From Bacteroidota bacterium (GTDB lineage Bacteria > Bacteroidota > Bacteroidia > Chitinophagales > Chitinophagaceae): a stretch of 34,618 nucleotides of DNA. Positions 1 to 7,881 of the stretch are shown one piece after another. The stretch is from assembly GCA_026391415.1 (NCBI GenBank), contig JAPLEL010000122.1:1-34618 (forward strand). Reading direction: 5' to 3'. The stretch's first letter is position 1; every line of letters begins with the position of its first letter. The notes beneath the pieces are model-generated. The model worked only from the letters and a program-made list of their open reading frames with translations. It searched no databases and was not told where the DNA came from. The position numbers were made by a program, and so were the translations under genes.

Positions 1-1104
1 GTACTAGTAGCAAAAGATGGAAAAATTGCCTACAACAAAGCATTTGGTTATACCAATTTCGACAGAAAAGAACCCATTAATATTGATATGGTGTATGACC
101 TTGCATCGGTTACAAAAGTATCCGCCACAACCGTTTCTATTATGAAATTATTGGAAGAAGGAAAAATAGATTTACAAAAAACTTTGGGCGATTATTTGAC
201 TTGGGTTAAAGGTTCTGATAAAGCAGGTTTAAAACTAAAAGATATTTTATTACACCAAGCTGGTTTGAATCCATTTATTCCTTTTTACAGAGAAGTAATT
301 GATACTGCAACTGGATTACCAAAACCGGAATACTTTAGCAAACAAAAAGATGCTACCCATCAATTTAGGGTTGCCGAAGATATTTATTTACGCAACGATT
401 GGCAAGACAGTTTGTATCAACGCATTCTTAAAAGCAAGCTAACCCCAGCAGGACATTATGTTTATAGTGATAATGATTTTATTTTCCTTGGAAAAATAGT
501 AGAAGCTGTTAGTGGATTGCCTTTGAATGATTATGCGCGCGTTAATTTTTACGAACCACTTCAAATGACCACTACTGGATTTAAACCAAGAGAAAGAATG
601 GCATTGGGAAATATTATTCCAACAGAAGATGAAAAACATTTTAGACAACAATTGCTTCGCGGAGACGTACACGACGAAGGTGCTGCAATGTTTGGTGGAG
701 TAGCAGGACATGCAGGATTATTTAGCAATGCCTATGATCTAGCAAAATTGTATCAAATGCTTTTAAACGGCGGAACCTTAAATGGTATACGATTGTTAAA
801 AAAATCAACCGTTGACCAATTCACGGCTTACAATAGTGATATTAGCAGAAGAGGACTAGGATTCGACAAACCAGAAAAAGACAATGCAACAAGAAAAGAA
901 CCTTATCCTAGTGCGAGTGTGTCGGCAGAAACATTTGGCCATACTGGTTTTACTGGCACCTGTGTTTGGGTTGATCCAAAAGATAAATTGATTTATATTT
1001 TTCTATCCAATAGAGTTACGCCCACTAGAAACAATAATAAAATTAGTACGATGAACGTTCGACCAACCATCCAGGAAGCCGTTTATCAGTCTATACAGAA
1101 GTAA
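1..1104 (+). CDS. Serine hydrolase, beta-lactamase class C-like domain (5' truncated)
   Basis: The frame is open from base 1, so the gene begins upstream; the first internal ATG (88) is not the true start because it lies only seven codons before the nucleophile. Motifs of the beta-lactamase/penicillin-recognising fold are present: S-V-T-K (Ser36-Lys39 counted from base 1), a Y-S-D second motif, and H-T-G near the C-terminus. The body and the C-terminal tail resemble the serine-hydrolase half of the bacteroidetal proteins that fuse an N-terminal GH3 beta-N-acetylglucosaminidase to a beta-lactamase-like domain; that fusion is inference because the N-terminal part is outside the window. Likely role: envelope or periplasmic hydrolysis of cell-wall fragments or esters. 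The stop at 1102-1104 is followed by 68 bases before the next gene on the same strand. Confidence 0.82.
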   Translation, partial: VLVAKDGKIAYNKAFGYTNFDRKEPINIDMVYDLASVTKVSATTVSIMKLLEEGKIDLQKTLGDYLTWVKGSDKAGLKLKDILLHQAGLNPFIPFYREVIDTATGLPKPEYFSKQKDATHQFRVAEDIYLRNDWQDSLYQRILKSKLTPAGHYVYSDNDFIFLGKIVEAVSGLPLNDYARVNFYEPLQMTTTGFKPRERMALGNIIPTEDEKHFRQQLLRGDVHDEGAAMFGGVAGHAGLFSNAYDLAKLYQMLLNGGTLNGIRLLKKSTVDQFTAYNSDISRRGLGFDKPEKDNATRKEPYPSASVSAETFGHTGFTGTCVWVDPKDKLIYIFLSNRVTPTRNNNKISTMNVRPTIQEAVYQSIQK

Positions 1105-1172
1105 GTACCATTGTTCCTTTAGTCCTTCGTGGATCAGGTATCTTAGAAGCATTAACCTGTTAAAGTATTTTT

Positions 1173-2897
1173 ATGAAAACCATATCTACTCAATTTATTA
1201 GCATTTCACTCGTAGTAATTCTATTGAGCGCTTGCTCAAACAATAGTGTAAAAAACACAAAATATATTCCTAAAGATATTACTGCTGTAATTGCTGTAGA
1301 TCCAAAGAATATGGCTGATAAATTAGAGAAAGCAGGCATTAATATAGATACCCTAATTAACAAACTTTTTAAAACAGATGCTGAAGAACTTGTAAATAAA
1401 ACAAAGTTCTTTTCATTAAGGGATAGTTCTGGTTTTAATTGGAATGAAAAACTTTACCTTTTTGTTCTAAACAGAGTTCTACCAAATACTAGTCAAGCAA
1501 ATGTATTTAATGTGATGGGGCGTTTAAAAGATGCCAAAACATTTGAAGCATATTTGGTTAAACAAGCTGATTTCTCGAATAAAAAAATAGAACGCGAATC
1601 AAATTATTCATACTTAATGAATACTGATGGCAGTATGATTTCTTGGGACGAAAAAACAGTTATTGCCACCAGGTATGAGCGCAATATTGTACCTGTTTAT
1701 GATACAGTTGCCATGAAGTTTATTGTGCCAGAAAAAATAAGTGTTGCGGCTGAGTTAAAAAAAGAAGTTGATCGTTATTATCATTTAAAAGAATCTGAAT
1801 CAATTGTAAGTGTTAGCGCATTTGTTGATTTGATTAATACAAAATCAGATGGTTTTGCTTTTACTACCTCAAATAACACTTTAAATTTGTTAAGTGGCAT
1901 GCCATTGCAATTGCCTAAATTAGAAGAACTATTAAAAGACAATTACCTCGCAGCTTCTTTAAATTTTGATGATGGTAAAATAGTGGCTACTACACGTACT
2001 TATACTAATCCATTATTAAGTTCTATTTTAAAAAAATATGCCGGACCAACTGTAAACCTTTCTTTAATCGATCACTATCCTTCTGAGAATATTAATCTGA
2101 TTATGCTAGCCTCTTTTAATCCACAAATATTTGGCGGCCTATTAAAAGAATTAGAAGTAGACAATTTGGTGAATGGATTGATGGAAAAAACAGGATTTAG
2201 CGCACAAGAATTATACAAATGTTTAAAAGGAGATATTGCTGTTGTAATTTCTGATTTAGGAAAAGTAGAAAATCAAAAATCCGACTTAAAAAATACTGAC
2301 CAATTTAATATCAGTTCATTTGGAAAAATGGTTTTTAATGCTCCCGTTGGAGATGCTCTAAGTTTTACAAAAATTATGAATAAAGCCGCCGAACTTGGTT
2401 ATGTTACTAAAACTGGCAACAGTTTTAAAGCCGGCAAATTATTATCATTTTTAGGCATGTATTTAGTGGCAGATGAAAAGAATTGTATAATTGCTAGTGA
2501 CTCATTAACGTATACGCAGTATGTATCTAATAAAAACAAGGCTGTTATTAGTAATGACGCACTCAATCAATTTAAAGGAAAATCAACCCTAGCTTATTTT
2601 GATATTGCTAATACCATTGCTAGTTATTTACCTAGGGCAAATGGGGGATTTAAAAATTCTATGATTACTGCTAAAAACACTTTCAAAGACATGATGGCTA
2701 GTTCAGAAAATTTTGATGGAAAATCTGTTAATGGAAAATTAGAAATCCGATTAAATAATCAACAGCAAAATAGCCTGGTAACACTTGCTGCATTATTTTC
2801 TGATATAGTAGCCGATATGCGTGAAGCGACAAAAGCAGACCGTGCATTAGAAGATAAATTTATTTCAGGAGTACCCTCCATTATTAGAACCAATTAA
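1173..2897 (+). CDS. DUF4836-family lipoprotein
   Basis: This 574-residue protein has a lipoprotein signal peptide: a short polar start, a hydrophobic stretch, then L-L-S-A-C with Cys21 as the lipidated residue. The sequence just after it (Y-I-P-K-D-I-T-A-V-I-A-V-D) is the hallmark opening of the DUF4836 family of Bacteroidota lipoproteins, in which a short conserved element resembling 'ipkda..v..id' precedes two repeated alpha/beta regions. No catalytic motif is visible and the biochemical role is unknown. The ATG at 1173 is the obvious start because the signal peptide follows directly. It lies 19 bases upstream of an ABC ATPase gene and is probably cotranscribed with it and the permease, which suggests a lipoprotein partner of that transporter (inference from position only). 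Confidence 0.8.
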   Translation: MKTISTQFISISLVVILLSACSNNSVKNTKYIPKDITAVIAVDPKNMADKLEKAGINIDTLINKLFKTDAEELVNKTKFFSLRDSSGFNWNEKLYLFVLNRVLPNTSQANVFNVMGRLKDAKTFEAYLVKQADFSNKKIERESNYSYLMNTDGSMISWDEKTVIATRYERNIVPVYDTVAMKFIVPEKISVAAELKKEVDRYYHLKESESIVSVSAFVDLINTKSDGFAFTTSNNTLNLLSGMPLQLPKLEELLKDNYLAASLNFDDGKIVATTRTYTNPLLSSILKKYAGPTVNLSLIDHYPSENINLIMLASFNPQIFGGLLKELEVDNLVNGLMEKTGFSAQELYKCLKGDIAVVISDLGKVENQKSDLKNTDQFNISSFGKMVFNAPVGDALSFTKIMNKAAELGYVTKTGNSFKAGKLLSFLGMYLVADEKNCIIASDSLTYTQYVSNKNKAVISNDALNQFKGKSTLAYFDIANTIASYLPRANGGFKNSMITAKNTFKDMMASSENFDGKSVNGKLEIRLNNQQQNSLVTLAALFSDIVADMREATKADRALEDKFISGVPSIIRTN

Positions 2898-2916
2898 TAC
2901 GATACAATTTATAGCC

Positions 2917-3564
2917 ATGCGTATTGAATTAAAGCAAGTAGTTCCATTTGTATTAAAAGACCGTTTGCTGCAAAAAACATCGGATGTGTGGAATACAAAT
3001 TTAGCTTTATTGCCTGGCGAATACATTAAAATTCAAGCGCCTAGTGGAACAGGAAAAACCACTTTTTTAAATACATTATATAGCATTAGAAAAGACTATA
3101 CTGGCAATATTTTAATAGATGGAAAATCATTACAAGAACTTTCCGTAGATGAGTTGGCCCAAATGCGTCAGCATAAATTAAGTGTGGTATTTCAAAACTT
3201 ACAATTATTTCCAAATTTATCGGCCTTTGAAAATATTGAGTTGAAACGTTTGCTATCACCTAGTTACTGTTCAAAAGAAAAAATTGAATGGATGGCCGAA
3301 ACACTTGGTATTACGCAATTATTACAACAAAAAACAGGTACTTGTAGTTATGGAGAACAGCAAAGAATTGCTATTTTAAGGGCATTGGTGCAGCCGTTTA
3401 ACTGGCTATTGATGGACGAACCATTTAGTCATTTAGACGATAGAAATATTGCAAAAGCAGCCGCATTAATTGATAGCGAATGTAAGGCTAGAAATGCAGG
3501 ATTAGTTATTGCAGATTTAGAAGCCGACAAACATTTTAATTATACCCATCAATACTCACTTTAA
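2917..3564 (+). CDS. ABC transporter ATP-binding protein, LolD/FtsE/MacB type, without the switch histidine
   Basis: A 215-residue nucleotide-binding domain. Visible motifs in order: Walker A A-P-S-G-T-G-K-T-T (41-49), Q-loop V-F-Q-N (Gln93), signature C-S-Y-G-E-Q-Q (143-149; Gly-Glu-Gln replaces the usual Gly-Gly-Gln), Walker B L-L-M-D-E-P (164-169) and D-loop S-H-L-D-D. The position that normally carries the switch (H-loop) histidine, V-T-H-D in family members, reads V-I-A-D (197-200), so the histidine seems to be Ala199. Length and order of motifs match the LolD/FtsE/MacB group that pairs with FtsX-type permeases. The stop codon abuts the ATG of the permease at 3565 with no spacer, so the two are translationally coupled. 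ATP binding is likely; hydrolysis may be slow or non-canonical (inference). Confidence 0.9.
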   Translation: MRIELKQVVPFVLKDRLLQKTSDVWNTNLALLPGEYIKIQAPSGTGKTTFLNTLYSIRKDYTGNILIDGKSLQELSVDELAQMRQHKLSVVFQNLQLFPNLSAFENIELKRLLSPSYCSKEKIEWMAETLGITQLLQQKTGTCSYGEQQRIAILRALVQPFNWLLMDEPFSHLDDRNIAKAAALIDSECKARNAGLVIADLEADKHFNYTHQYSL

Positions 3565-4749
3565 ATGAAACAGTTGAACCGTCTCCTCCATAAACTCATT
3601 TACAATAGCGCTGGACAAGCGCGCTTTGTAATGGCATTGGTTGGATTATCGGTAGCAATTATTTTATTATTGATGGCAGTTCAATTACAAGTAAATTATT
3701 ACCAATTATTAAACGGCAAAAACAACCAAGATAGTGTTGCTAATTTTTTGGTACTAAATAAAGAACTGACCAACGAAACAGTAGGCGCAAGTAGTTTGTC
3801 GGAAAAAGAAATTGCCAACATTAAAGCGCAACCTTTTTTTGAATCCGTGGGAAGTTTAACACCAAGTAGGTTCAAAGCATCTATTCAAAGCAATAGTGAG
3901 CGATTCCCCTTTTATACTGATATTGCTTTTGAGAGTGTTCCAGCAGAATTCATTGACATTAATAATAAAGATTGGCAATGGGATGAAACATCGGCATTCC
4001 TTCCCATTATTGTTCCAAATCAATTTTTAGATTTTTATAATTTCCAATTTTCTTTTTCACAAAACTTACCACAATTAACACCACAAGTTGTAAAGATGGT
4101 AGTGCTTAAAGTAACCCTTCAAGGCAATGGAACTCCTTATGAAATGAAAGGAAGGGTTGTTGGTTTGAGTAATCGTATTTCATCAATGATGGTGCCACAG
4201 AACTTTATGGATTGGGCTAATAAACATTTTGCGCCAATAGATGGCAACAACAAACCTTCAAGGGTGGTTGTTCGTACAAAAGATCCAGGGAATCCGGCAC
4301 TAAAAAAATACCTTCAGTCAAACGGATTAATTACAGATGCCGAAAAAACACGTTTTAGTAGGTATCGCCAAATTGTTGGCTATGTTGTAAATATATCAGC
4401 TATCACCGGGGTTCTTTTATTAGCCTTTGCATTACTGATATTTACCTTATTTATTCAATTAACCATCGCTTCATGTAAAGATGAAATTCAACTATTAGTA
4501 TTGTTAGGCGCTTCGCCAAAACAATTACGTATTTTTTTAATGAAGCGATTTTTTCCTCCAAATATTATTATTGTTTTTATTGCATTTATTGTAATTGGAA
4601 TTACCCAGTTTTTCTTGGGATATTGGTTACAGCAAAAGCAAATATATGTTGCCTCTTACCCTTCCTTTTATACCTTATTTACAGCCTTAGTTTTGCTATT
4701 GGTAATAGGACTTGTAAACTTTAAAACCATCACTAATTACCTCAAATAA
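3565..4749 (+). CDS. FtsX-like ABC transporter permease
   Basis: A 394-residue membrane protein with the FtsX/MacB/LolC topology: one N-terminal transmembrane helix (about 20-45), a periplasmic domain of about 220 residues, then three C-terminal helices (about 270-303, 325-352 and 365-388). The region around S-C-K-D-E-I-Q-L-L-V-L-L-G-A-S between helices 2 and 3 matches the cytoplasmic coupling segment of this superfamily. Start at 3565 follows immediately on the ATPase stop. Such permeases act as mechanotransmission devices (lipoprotein release, efflux, or control of cell-wall hydrolases) rather than as channels; which applies here cannot be read from sequence. It is the last gene of the DUF4836-ATPase-permease group, followed by 170 A+T-rich bases. 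Confidence 0.88.
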   Translation: MKQLNRLLHKLIYNSAGQARFVMALVGLSVAIILLLMAVQLQVNYYQLLNGKNNQDSVANFLVLNKELTNETVGASSLSEKEIANIKAQPFFESVGSLTPSRFKASIQSNSERFPFYTDIAFESVPAEFIDINNKDWQWDETSAFLPIIVPNQFLDFYNFQFSFSQNLPQLTPQVVKMVVLKVTLQGNGTPYEMKGRVVGLSNRISSMMVPQNFMDWANKHFAPIDGNNKPSRVVVRTKDPGNPALKKYLQSNGLITDAEKTRFSRYRQIVGYVVNISAITGVLLLAFALLIFTLFIQLTIASCKDEIQLLVLLGASPKQLRIFLMKRFFPPNIIIVFIAFIVIGITQFFLGYWLQQKQIYVASYPSFYTLFTALVLLLVIGLVNFKTITNYLK

Positions 4750-4832
4750 CAAGCGAACATTTATTGTTAGAAAGACTAAATAATATCTTTATTTCGTCAT
4801 TTAAGCGATTTTGTTAAATTTATTTTAGTTAT

Positions 4833-4855
4833 ATTATATTGTTATTCAATATAAT
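4833..4855. repeat. A+T-rich inverted repeat between transporter and signalling operons
   Basis: Two perfect 9-base arms (ATTATATTG at 4833-4841 and CAATATAAT at 4847-4855) surround a 5-base loop. It lies 84 bases downstream of the permease and 64 bases upstream of the lipoprotein that starts the signalling unit. There is no T-run after it, so it is a poor terminator; a dyad binding site for a regulator, for instance the response regulator encoded downstream, is possible but unproven. Confidence 0.35.
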
Positions 4856-4919
4856 GGTCAAATTAGTTCAATTTATATATATAATTAATTAATATCTTAG
4901 ATTATTAAATAAAACTAAG

Positions 4920-5390
4920 ATGCATAGAATTAATAAAACTATGTTATTATCAATGGTAGGATTTGCTTTTTGCTTTAGCGCATGTCAAAAACAACCAGAA
5001 ACGCCAATAGTAAAACAATCTTTAAATATAGTAGACCAATCCATTAATTATGGAATGGATTTAAAGCCATTTGGATTGATTAATCAATCAGATGCGGAGG
5101 CATTGTTTAAAGCGTATCATTTAAGTCACCCAAATGATTCTGAAACGCAGTTTGTAGCTTTTAAAATCAAAGACTTAATAGCCTATTTAAACATACTATC
5201 TAAAAAAAATCAAGGCGATGAAGTATATGTAACCTTTGGTCAATACTCCGAACAAACTAGCAATGATTTAAACAAAATTGGCAGAACAACCATTTTTTTT
5301 AGTGGGAATACTGCTTTTCAGAATAAAATTCATTCAAAATCTGGCACTGATTTTTTGGAATATTTAAACCATGGCCAATTGTACCCCTAA
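4920..5390 (+). CDS. Small lipoprotein of unknown function
   Basis: A 156-residue protein with a signal peptide ending F-S-A-C, Cys22 being the probable lipidation site (the -3 residue Phe is slightly atypical). The mature part is hydrophilic with no family that I recognise; it has a segment K-I-K-D-L-I-A-Y-L followed by a strand V-Y-V-T-F-G-Q-Y, and an R-T-T-I-F-F strand. It begins a four-gene run with very tight spacing: the next gene starts 10 bases after its stop. Context suggests an envelope-exposed component or output of the membrane protein/kinase/regulator unit downstream (inference). The ATG at 4920 is supported by the signal peptide. Confidence 0.72.
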   Translation: MHRINKTMLLSMVGFAFCFSACQKQPETPIVKQSLNIVDQSINYGMDLKPFGLINQSDAEALFKAYHLSHPNDSETQFVAFKIKDLIAYLNILSKKNQGDEVYVTFGQYSEQTSNDLNKIGRTTIFFSGNTAFQNKIHSKSGTDFLEYLNHGQLYP

Positions 5391-5400
5391 TTGAAATAAT

Positions 5401-6063
5401 ATGTCAGTAGATTTTTACTTTGAGTTATTAAGTTTTGTACTTTCTGTTGTGTTTTTTAAGCACCTTAAAAATACCACTATTGTATTATTCACTCCATTCT
5501 TATTTCTAACTGTACTGATTGAATTTATTGGATGGTGTTATCATTTTTTTGAAGCCAATTATAAAAATTATTGGCTATTTAATTTTTTTACCACCATTGA
5601 ACTAATTTTTTATGCTTACTTATTCTCTTTAAATTTTAAACATATTATTTTAAAAAAAATAGCTACTTACTTTATTCCTTTATTGATGCTTATTTCAATA
5701 CTTAATTATACTTATCTGCAAGGAAAAGAACAGTTTCATACCTATACACTTTTGTTCGGTTCTTTTTTTATGGTAATCTTCTGTTGTGTTTATCTCTACG
5801 AACTAATAATAACCGATACACATTATGAAACCCTTTTTAAAAAACCTTTTTTTTGGATTTGTATTGGTATTTTACTTTTCTATTTGGGATCAGTGATTAT
5901 TAATTCACTCTTTGATTATATGCTATTAAATAATTTATTATCTAGGGGTAATAACCTATATCTATTAATCACTAGAGCACTAAATATATTATTGTATTCT
6001 TCATTTAGTATTTCATTTATTTTATGCAACAGAAACAAGAAGAATTATTACTCGCCATTGTAA
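5401..6063 (+). CDS. Seven-helix integral membrane protein, putative sensor partner of the kinase
   Basis: A 220-residue, very hydrophobic protein. Hydrophobic segments that look like membrane helices lie near residues 8-20, 28-50, 60-80, 85-105, 115-137, 148-172 and 188-210, giving about seven helices. I recognise no catalytic motif. Its last 40 bases overlap the start of the histidine kinase gene in another frame (6024-6063), so translation of the two is probably coupled. Because the kinase has only one membrane helix and no visible input domain, this protein is a reasonable candidate for sensing a membrane or extracellular signal and passing it to the kinase (inference). Ten bases separate it from the preceding lipoprotein gene. 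Confidence 0.75.
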   Translation: MSVDFYFELLSFVLSVVFFKHLKNTTIVLFTPFLFLTVLIEFIGWCYHFFEANYKNYWLFNFFTTIELIFYAYLFSLNFKHIILKKIATYFIPLLMLISILNYTYLQGKEQFHTYTLLFGSFFMVIFCCVYLYELIITDTHYETLFKKPFFWICIGILLFYLGSVIINSLFDYMLLNNLLSRGNNLYLLITRALNILLYSSFSISFILCNRNKKNYYSPL

Positions 6064-6806
6064 TTGCAACGCTTTTCTTTTTACTGATTGGTATATTTTA
6101 TTTGCTACTCGTTTTTATGTTTTATCAAAAGCAAAGAAAAAATAAGTTAGAAAAAGACGAAATGAAAAATCAGTTTCAACAAACAATATTACAAGCACAA
6201 TTGGAAATTCAAGAAAATACATTGAATTATATTAGTGGCGAGATCCATGATAATATTGGACAAATTTTAAGTTTCACTCGAATAAATTTAAACATACTAG
6301 CAGATAGAATCCCATCAGAAGAAATAAATACAATAGATACCCTGTTAGGACAGGCTATTAGCGATTTACGCCATTTAAGTCATAATTTAAACAGCTTAAA
6401 TCTATTAGAATTTGGAATGATAGAAACCCTAAATCAACTCCTACAACAAATTGAAAAAACAGGACAATTTAAAACAGAATTAGTTGCAGATGATTCCATA
6501 CTTGATTTTGTTGCCAAAGAGAATAGCTTAATTCTTTATCGCATGGTACAAGAATTATTGAATAATATTCTTAAGCATGCTAATGCAACCCAAATTAGCA
6601 TCATAATAAAAATGATTGACCCTCAAAAATGTTTAATTCTTATTTCTGATAATGGAGACGGTTTTGATATTGCGGAAGTATTAAGCCAAAATAAAGGCAT
6701 TGGATTACGTAATATTTTTTCAAGAGCAAAAATGATTAATGCTACTGTAACTATAGAAACTAAGGAACCAACTGGCACTAATATTTTTATTGAAATTAAA
6801 AAATAA
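6024..6806 (+). CDS. Sensor histidine kinase, NarL/HisKA_3 type
   Basis: A 260-residue kinase. One transmembrane helix (about residues 9-33) is followed by a coiled-coil-like linker (about 36-68), an H-box E-I-H-D-N-I-G-Q with phosphoacceptor His75 (HisKA_3 type), an N-box Q-E-L-L-N-N-I-L-K-H, a G1 box D-N-G-D-G-F-D, a G2 box G-I-G-L-R-N-I, and a final G-T-N strand of the HATPase_c fold. There is no PAS, TPR or periplasmic input domain, which is unusual and points to an external sensing partner. It autophosphorylates on His75 and should transfer to Asp55 of the regulator encoded 10 bases downstream. It overlaps the upstream membrane-protein gene by 40 bases; the ATG at 6024 gives the intact membrane anchor. 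Confidence 0.92.
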   Translation: MQQKQEELLLAIVIATLFFLLIGIFYLLLVFMFYQKQRKNKLEKDEMKNQFQQTILQAQLEIQENTLNYISGEIHDNIGQILSFTRINLNILADRIPSEEINTIDTLLGQAISDLRHLSHNLNSLNLLEFGMIETLNQLLQQIEKTGQFKTELVADDSILDFVAKENSLILYRMVQELLNNILKHANATQISIIIKMIDPQKCLILISDNGDGFDIAEVLSQNKGIGLRNIFSRAKMINATVTIETKEPTGTNIFIEIKK

Positions 6807-6816
6807 ATCCACTATT

Positions 6817-7467
6817 ATGACCACTATTGCAATCATTGACGACCATGAATTACTCCGTACTGGACTAAGCATTATCATTAATAATTTTGACGAATTTAAA
6901 GTAGTAGCAGCATTAGATAATGGCAAAGCATTACCCAACTTTTTAAAATCAAACCCTCCGCCAGACATTATACTATTAGATATTAATATGCCCATTATGG
7001 ATGGTTACGAAACTGCCAATTGGATTAAGCTAAATATGCTAGATACAAAAGTGCTTGTTTTAAGTATGTTAGAAAATGATGGCGCCATAATTAGAATGTT
7101 AAAAAATGGCGCGCGCGGATATATTTTAAAAGACAGTAACCCTAAAGATTTTAAAAGGGCATTGATTGCTATTAGAGACTCAGGTTACTTTATTAATGAA
7201 CTAGTGAGCAATAGAATGATTCACTATATTAATAAATCTGATAGTGCTGATATTTCAATTTCTCCTATTCACCAGCTCTCTATTAATGAACTTAATTTTC
7301 TTCAGCGTGTGTGTACCGACAAAACGTATAAAGAAATTGCAGCAGAAATGAATTTAAGTCCAAGAACTATCGATACTTATAGAGACAACTTATTTAAAAA
7401 ATTACTCATTAAAACTAGAACAGGCTTAGCCTTGTTTGCTATTAGAAATAAATTGATTGAAATTTAG
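6817..7467 (+). CDS. NarL/FixJ-family response regulator (REC-LuxR HTH)
   Basis: From ATG 6817 the protein starts M-T-T-I-A-I-I-D-D-H, the normal beginning of a receiver domain; a longer reading from a TTG at 6790 would overlap the kinase and add nine unlikely residues. Receiver residues: Asp8/Asp9 acidic pair, phosphoacceptor Asp55 (L-L-D-I-N-M-P), Ser83, Lys105 (Y-I-L-K-D). A LuxR-type helix-turn-helix fills the C-terminus (T-Y-K-E-I-A-A-E-M-N-L-S-P-R-T-I-D recognisable). It is a DNA-binding transcription factor activated by the kinase encoded 10 bases upstream. Targets are unknown; the promoter region at 4750-4919 is an obvious place to look. Confidence 0.94.
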   Translation: MTTIAIIDDHELLRTGLSIIINNFDEFKVVAALDNGKALPNFLKSNPPPDIILLDINMPIMDGYETANWIKLNMLDTKVLVLSMLENDGAIIRMLKNGARGYILKDSNPKDFKRALIAIRDSGYFINELVSNRMIHYINKSDSADISISPIHQLSINELNFLQRVCTDKTYKEIAAEMNLSPRTIDTYRDNLFKKLLIKTRTGLALFAIRNKLIEI

Positions 7468-7681
7468 TTGCCTACTTTTTTATCATTAATAGATTCAGTA
7501 GGTTTATTGGCTTTCATTCCAAAGCCTTCTATTATGGGCATAAAAAAATCCTCTCCTAGAAAGGAGAGGATTATAATATTGATGGAGAGCACCCCTAATT
7601 GCTTTTCCATCAATTCACTAATTTCTGACCTAATCAATTTTTTGGTTAGCTTCCTAAAAAAAGACTTTTATTATAGGCCAT
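7464..7681 (-). other. Unexplained short minus-strand frame, possibly a broken small gene; remainder of the 7468-7881 gap
   Basis: A minus-strand frame runs from ATG at 7610 to TAA at 7464-7466 (48 codons) with lysine/asparagine-rich codons typical of the genome in its C-terminal half. Upstream, ATG at 7681 starts another frame that would join it as one protein of about 72 residues if the A7 run at 7656-7662 had one more base. I do not recognise the product. Against a real gene: the hairpin/T-run at 7541-7572 sits inside the frame, and the opposite strand is also open (7468-7689). The rest of the 414-base gap (7682-7881) shows only a G7 run at 7710-7716, a weak dyad around it, and A+T-rich DNA before porZ. 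Confidence 0.25.
7541..7572 (-). terminator. Rho-independent terminator, strong only in the minus direction
   Basis: A perfect 11-bp stem (7547-7557 pairing with 7562-7572) with a 4-base loop. On the minus strand it is followed at once by seven T residues (complement of the A-run 7542-7548), the classical intrinsic-terminator layout. On the plus strand it is followed by A-T-A-A-T-A-T-T, a poor U-tract. It lies 80 bases downstream of the plus-strand response regulator and may act weakly for it, but the asymmetry predicts a transcript arriving from the minus strand. Confidence 0.65.
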
Positions 7682-7881
7682 CTGACTAGTAAGGAGTATA
7701 TAAAATCCCGGGGGGGATAGTATTTAACTAATATTGTGCACCTTATTTATCTTTTTCAACTCTTACGATTAAACAAAGATATCTATTTTAAAATAATTTC
7801 TTGTAACGATTTTCATGTATTTTTTGTAGAGATTTACCCAAAATTCCTACAAGATTTTGTGGCAATCCTTAACTTTATTGC

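Noticed and set aside
7468-7689. 73-codon plus-strand frame beginning with TTG right after the response regulator
   Set aside because: It has no ATG, no recognisable product, and spans the hairpin; the minus-strand reading of the same bases has more gene-like codons.
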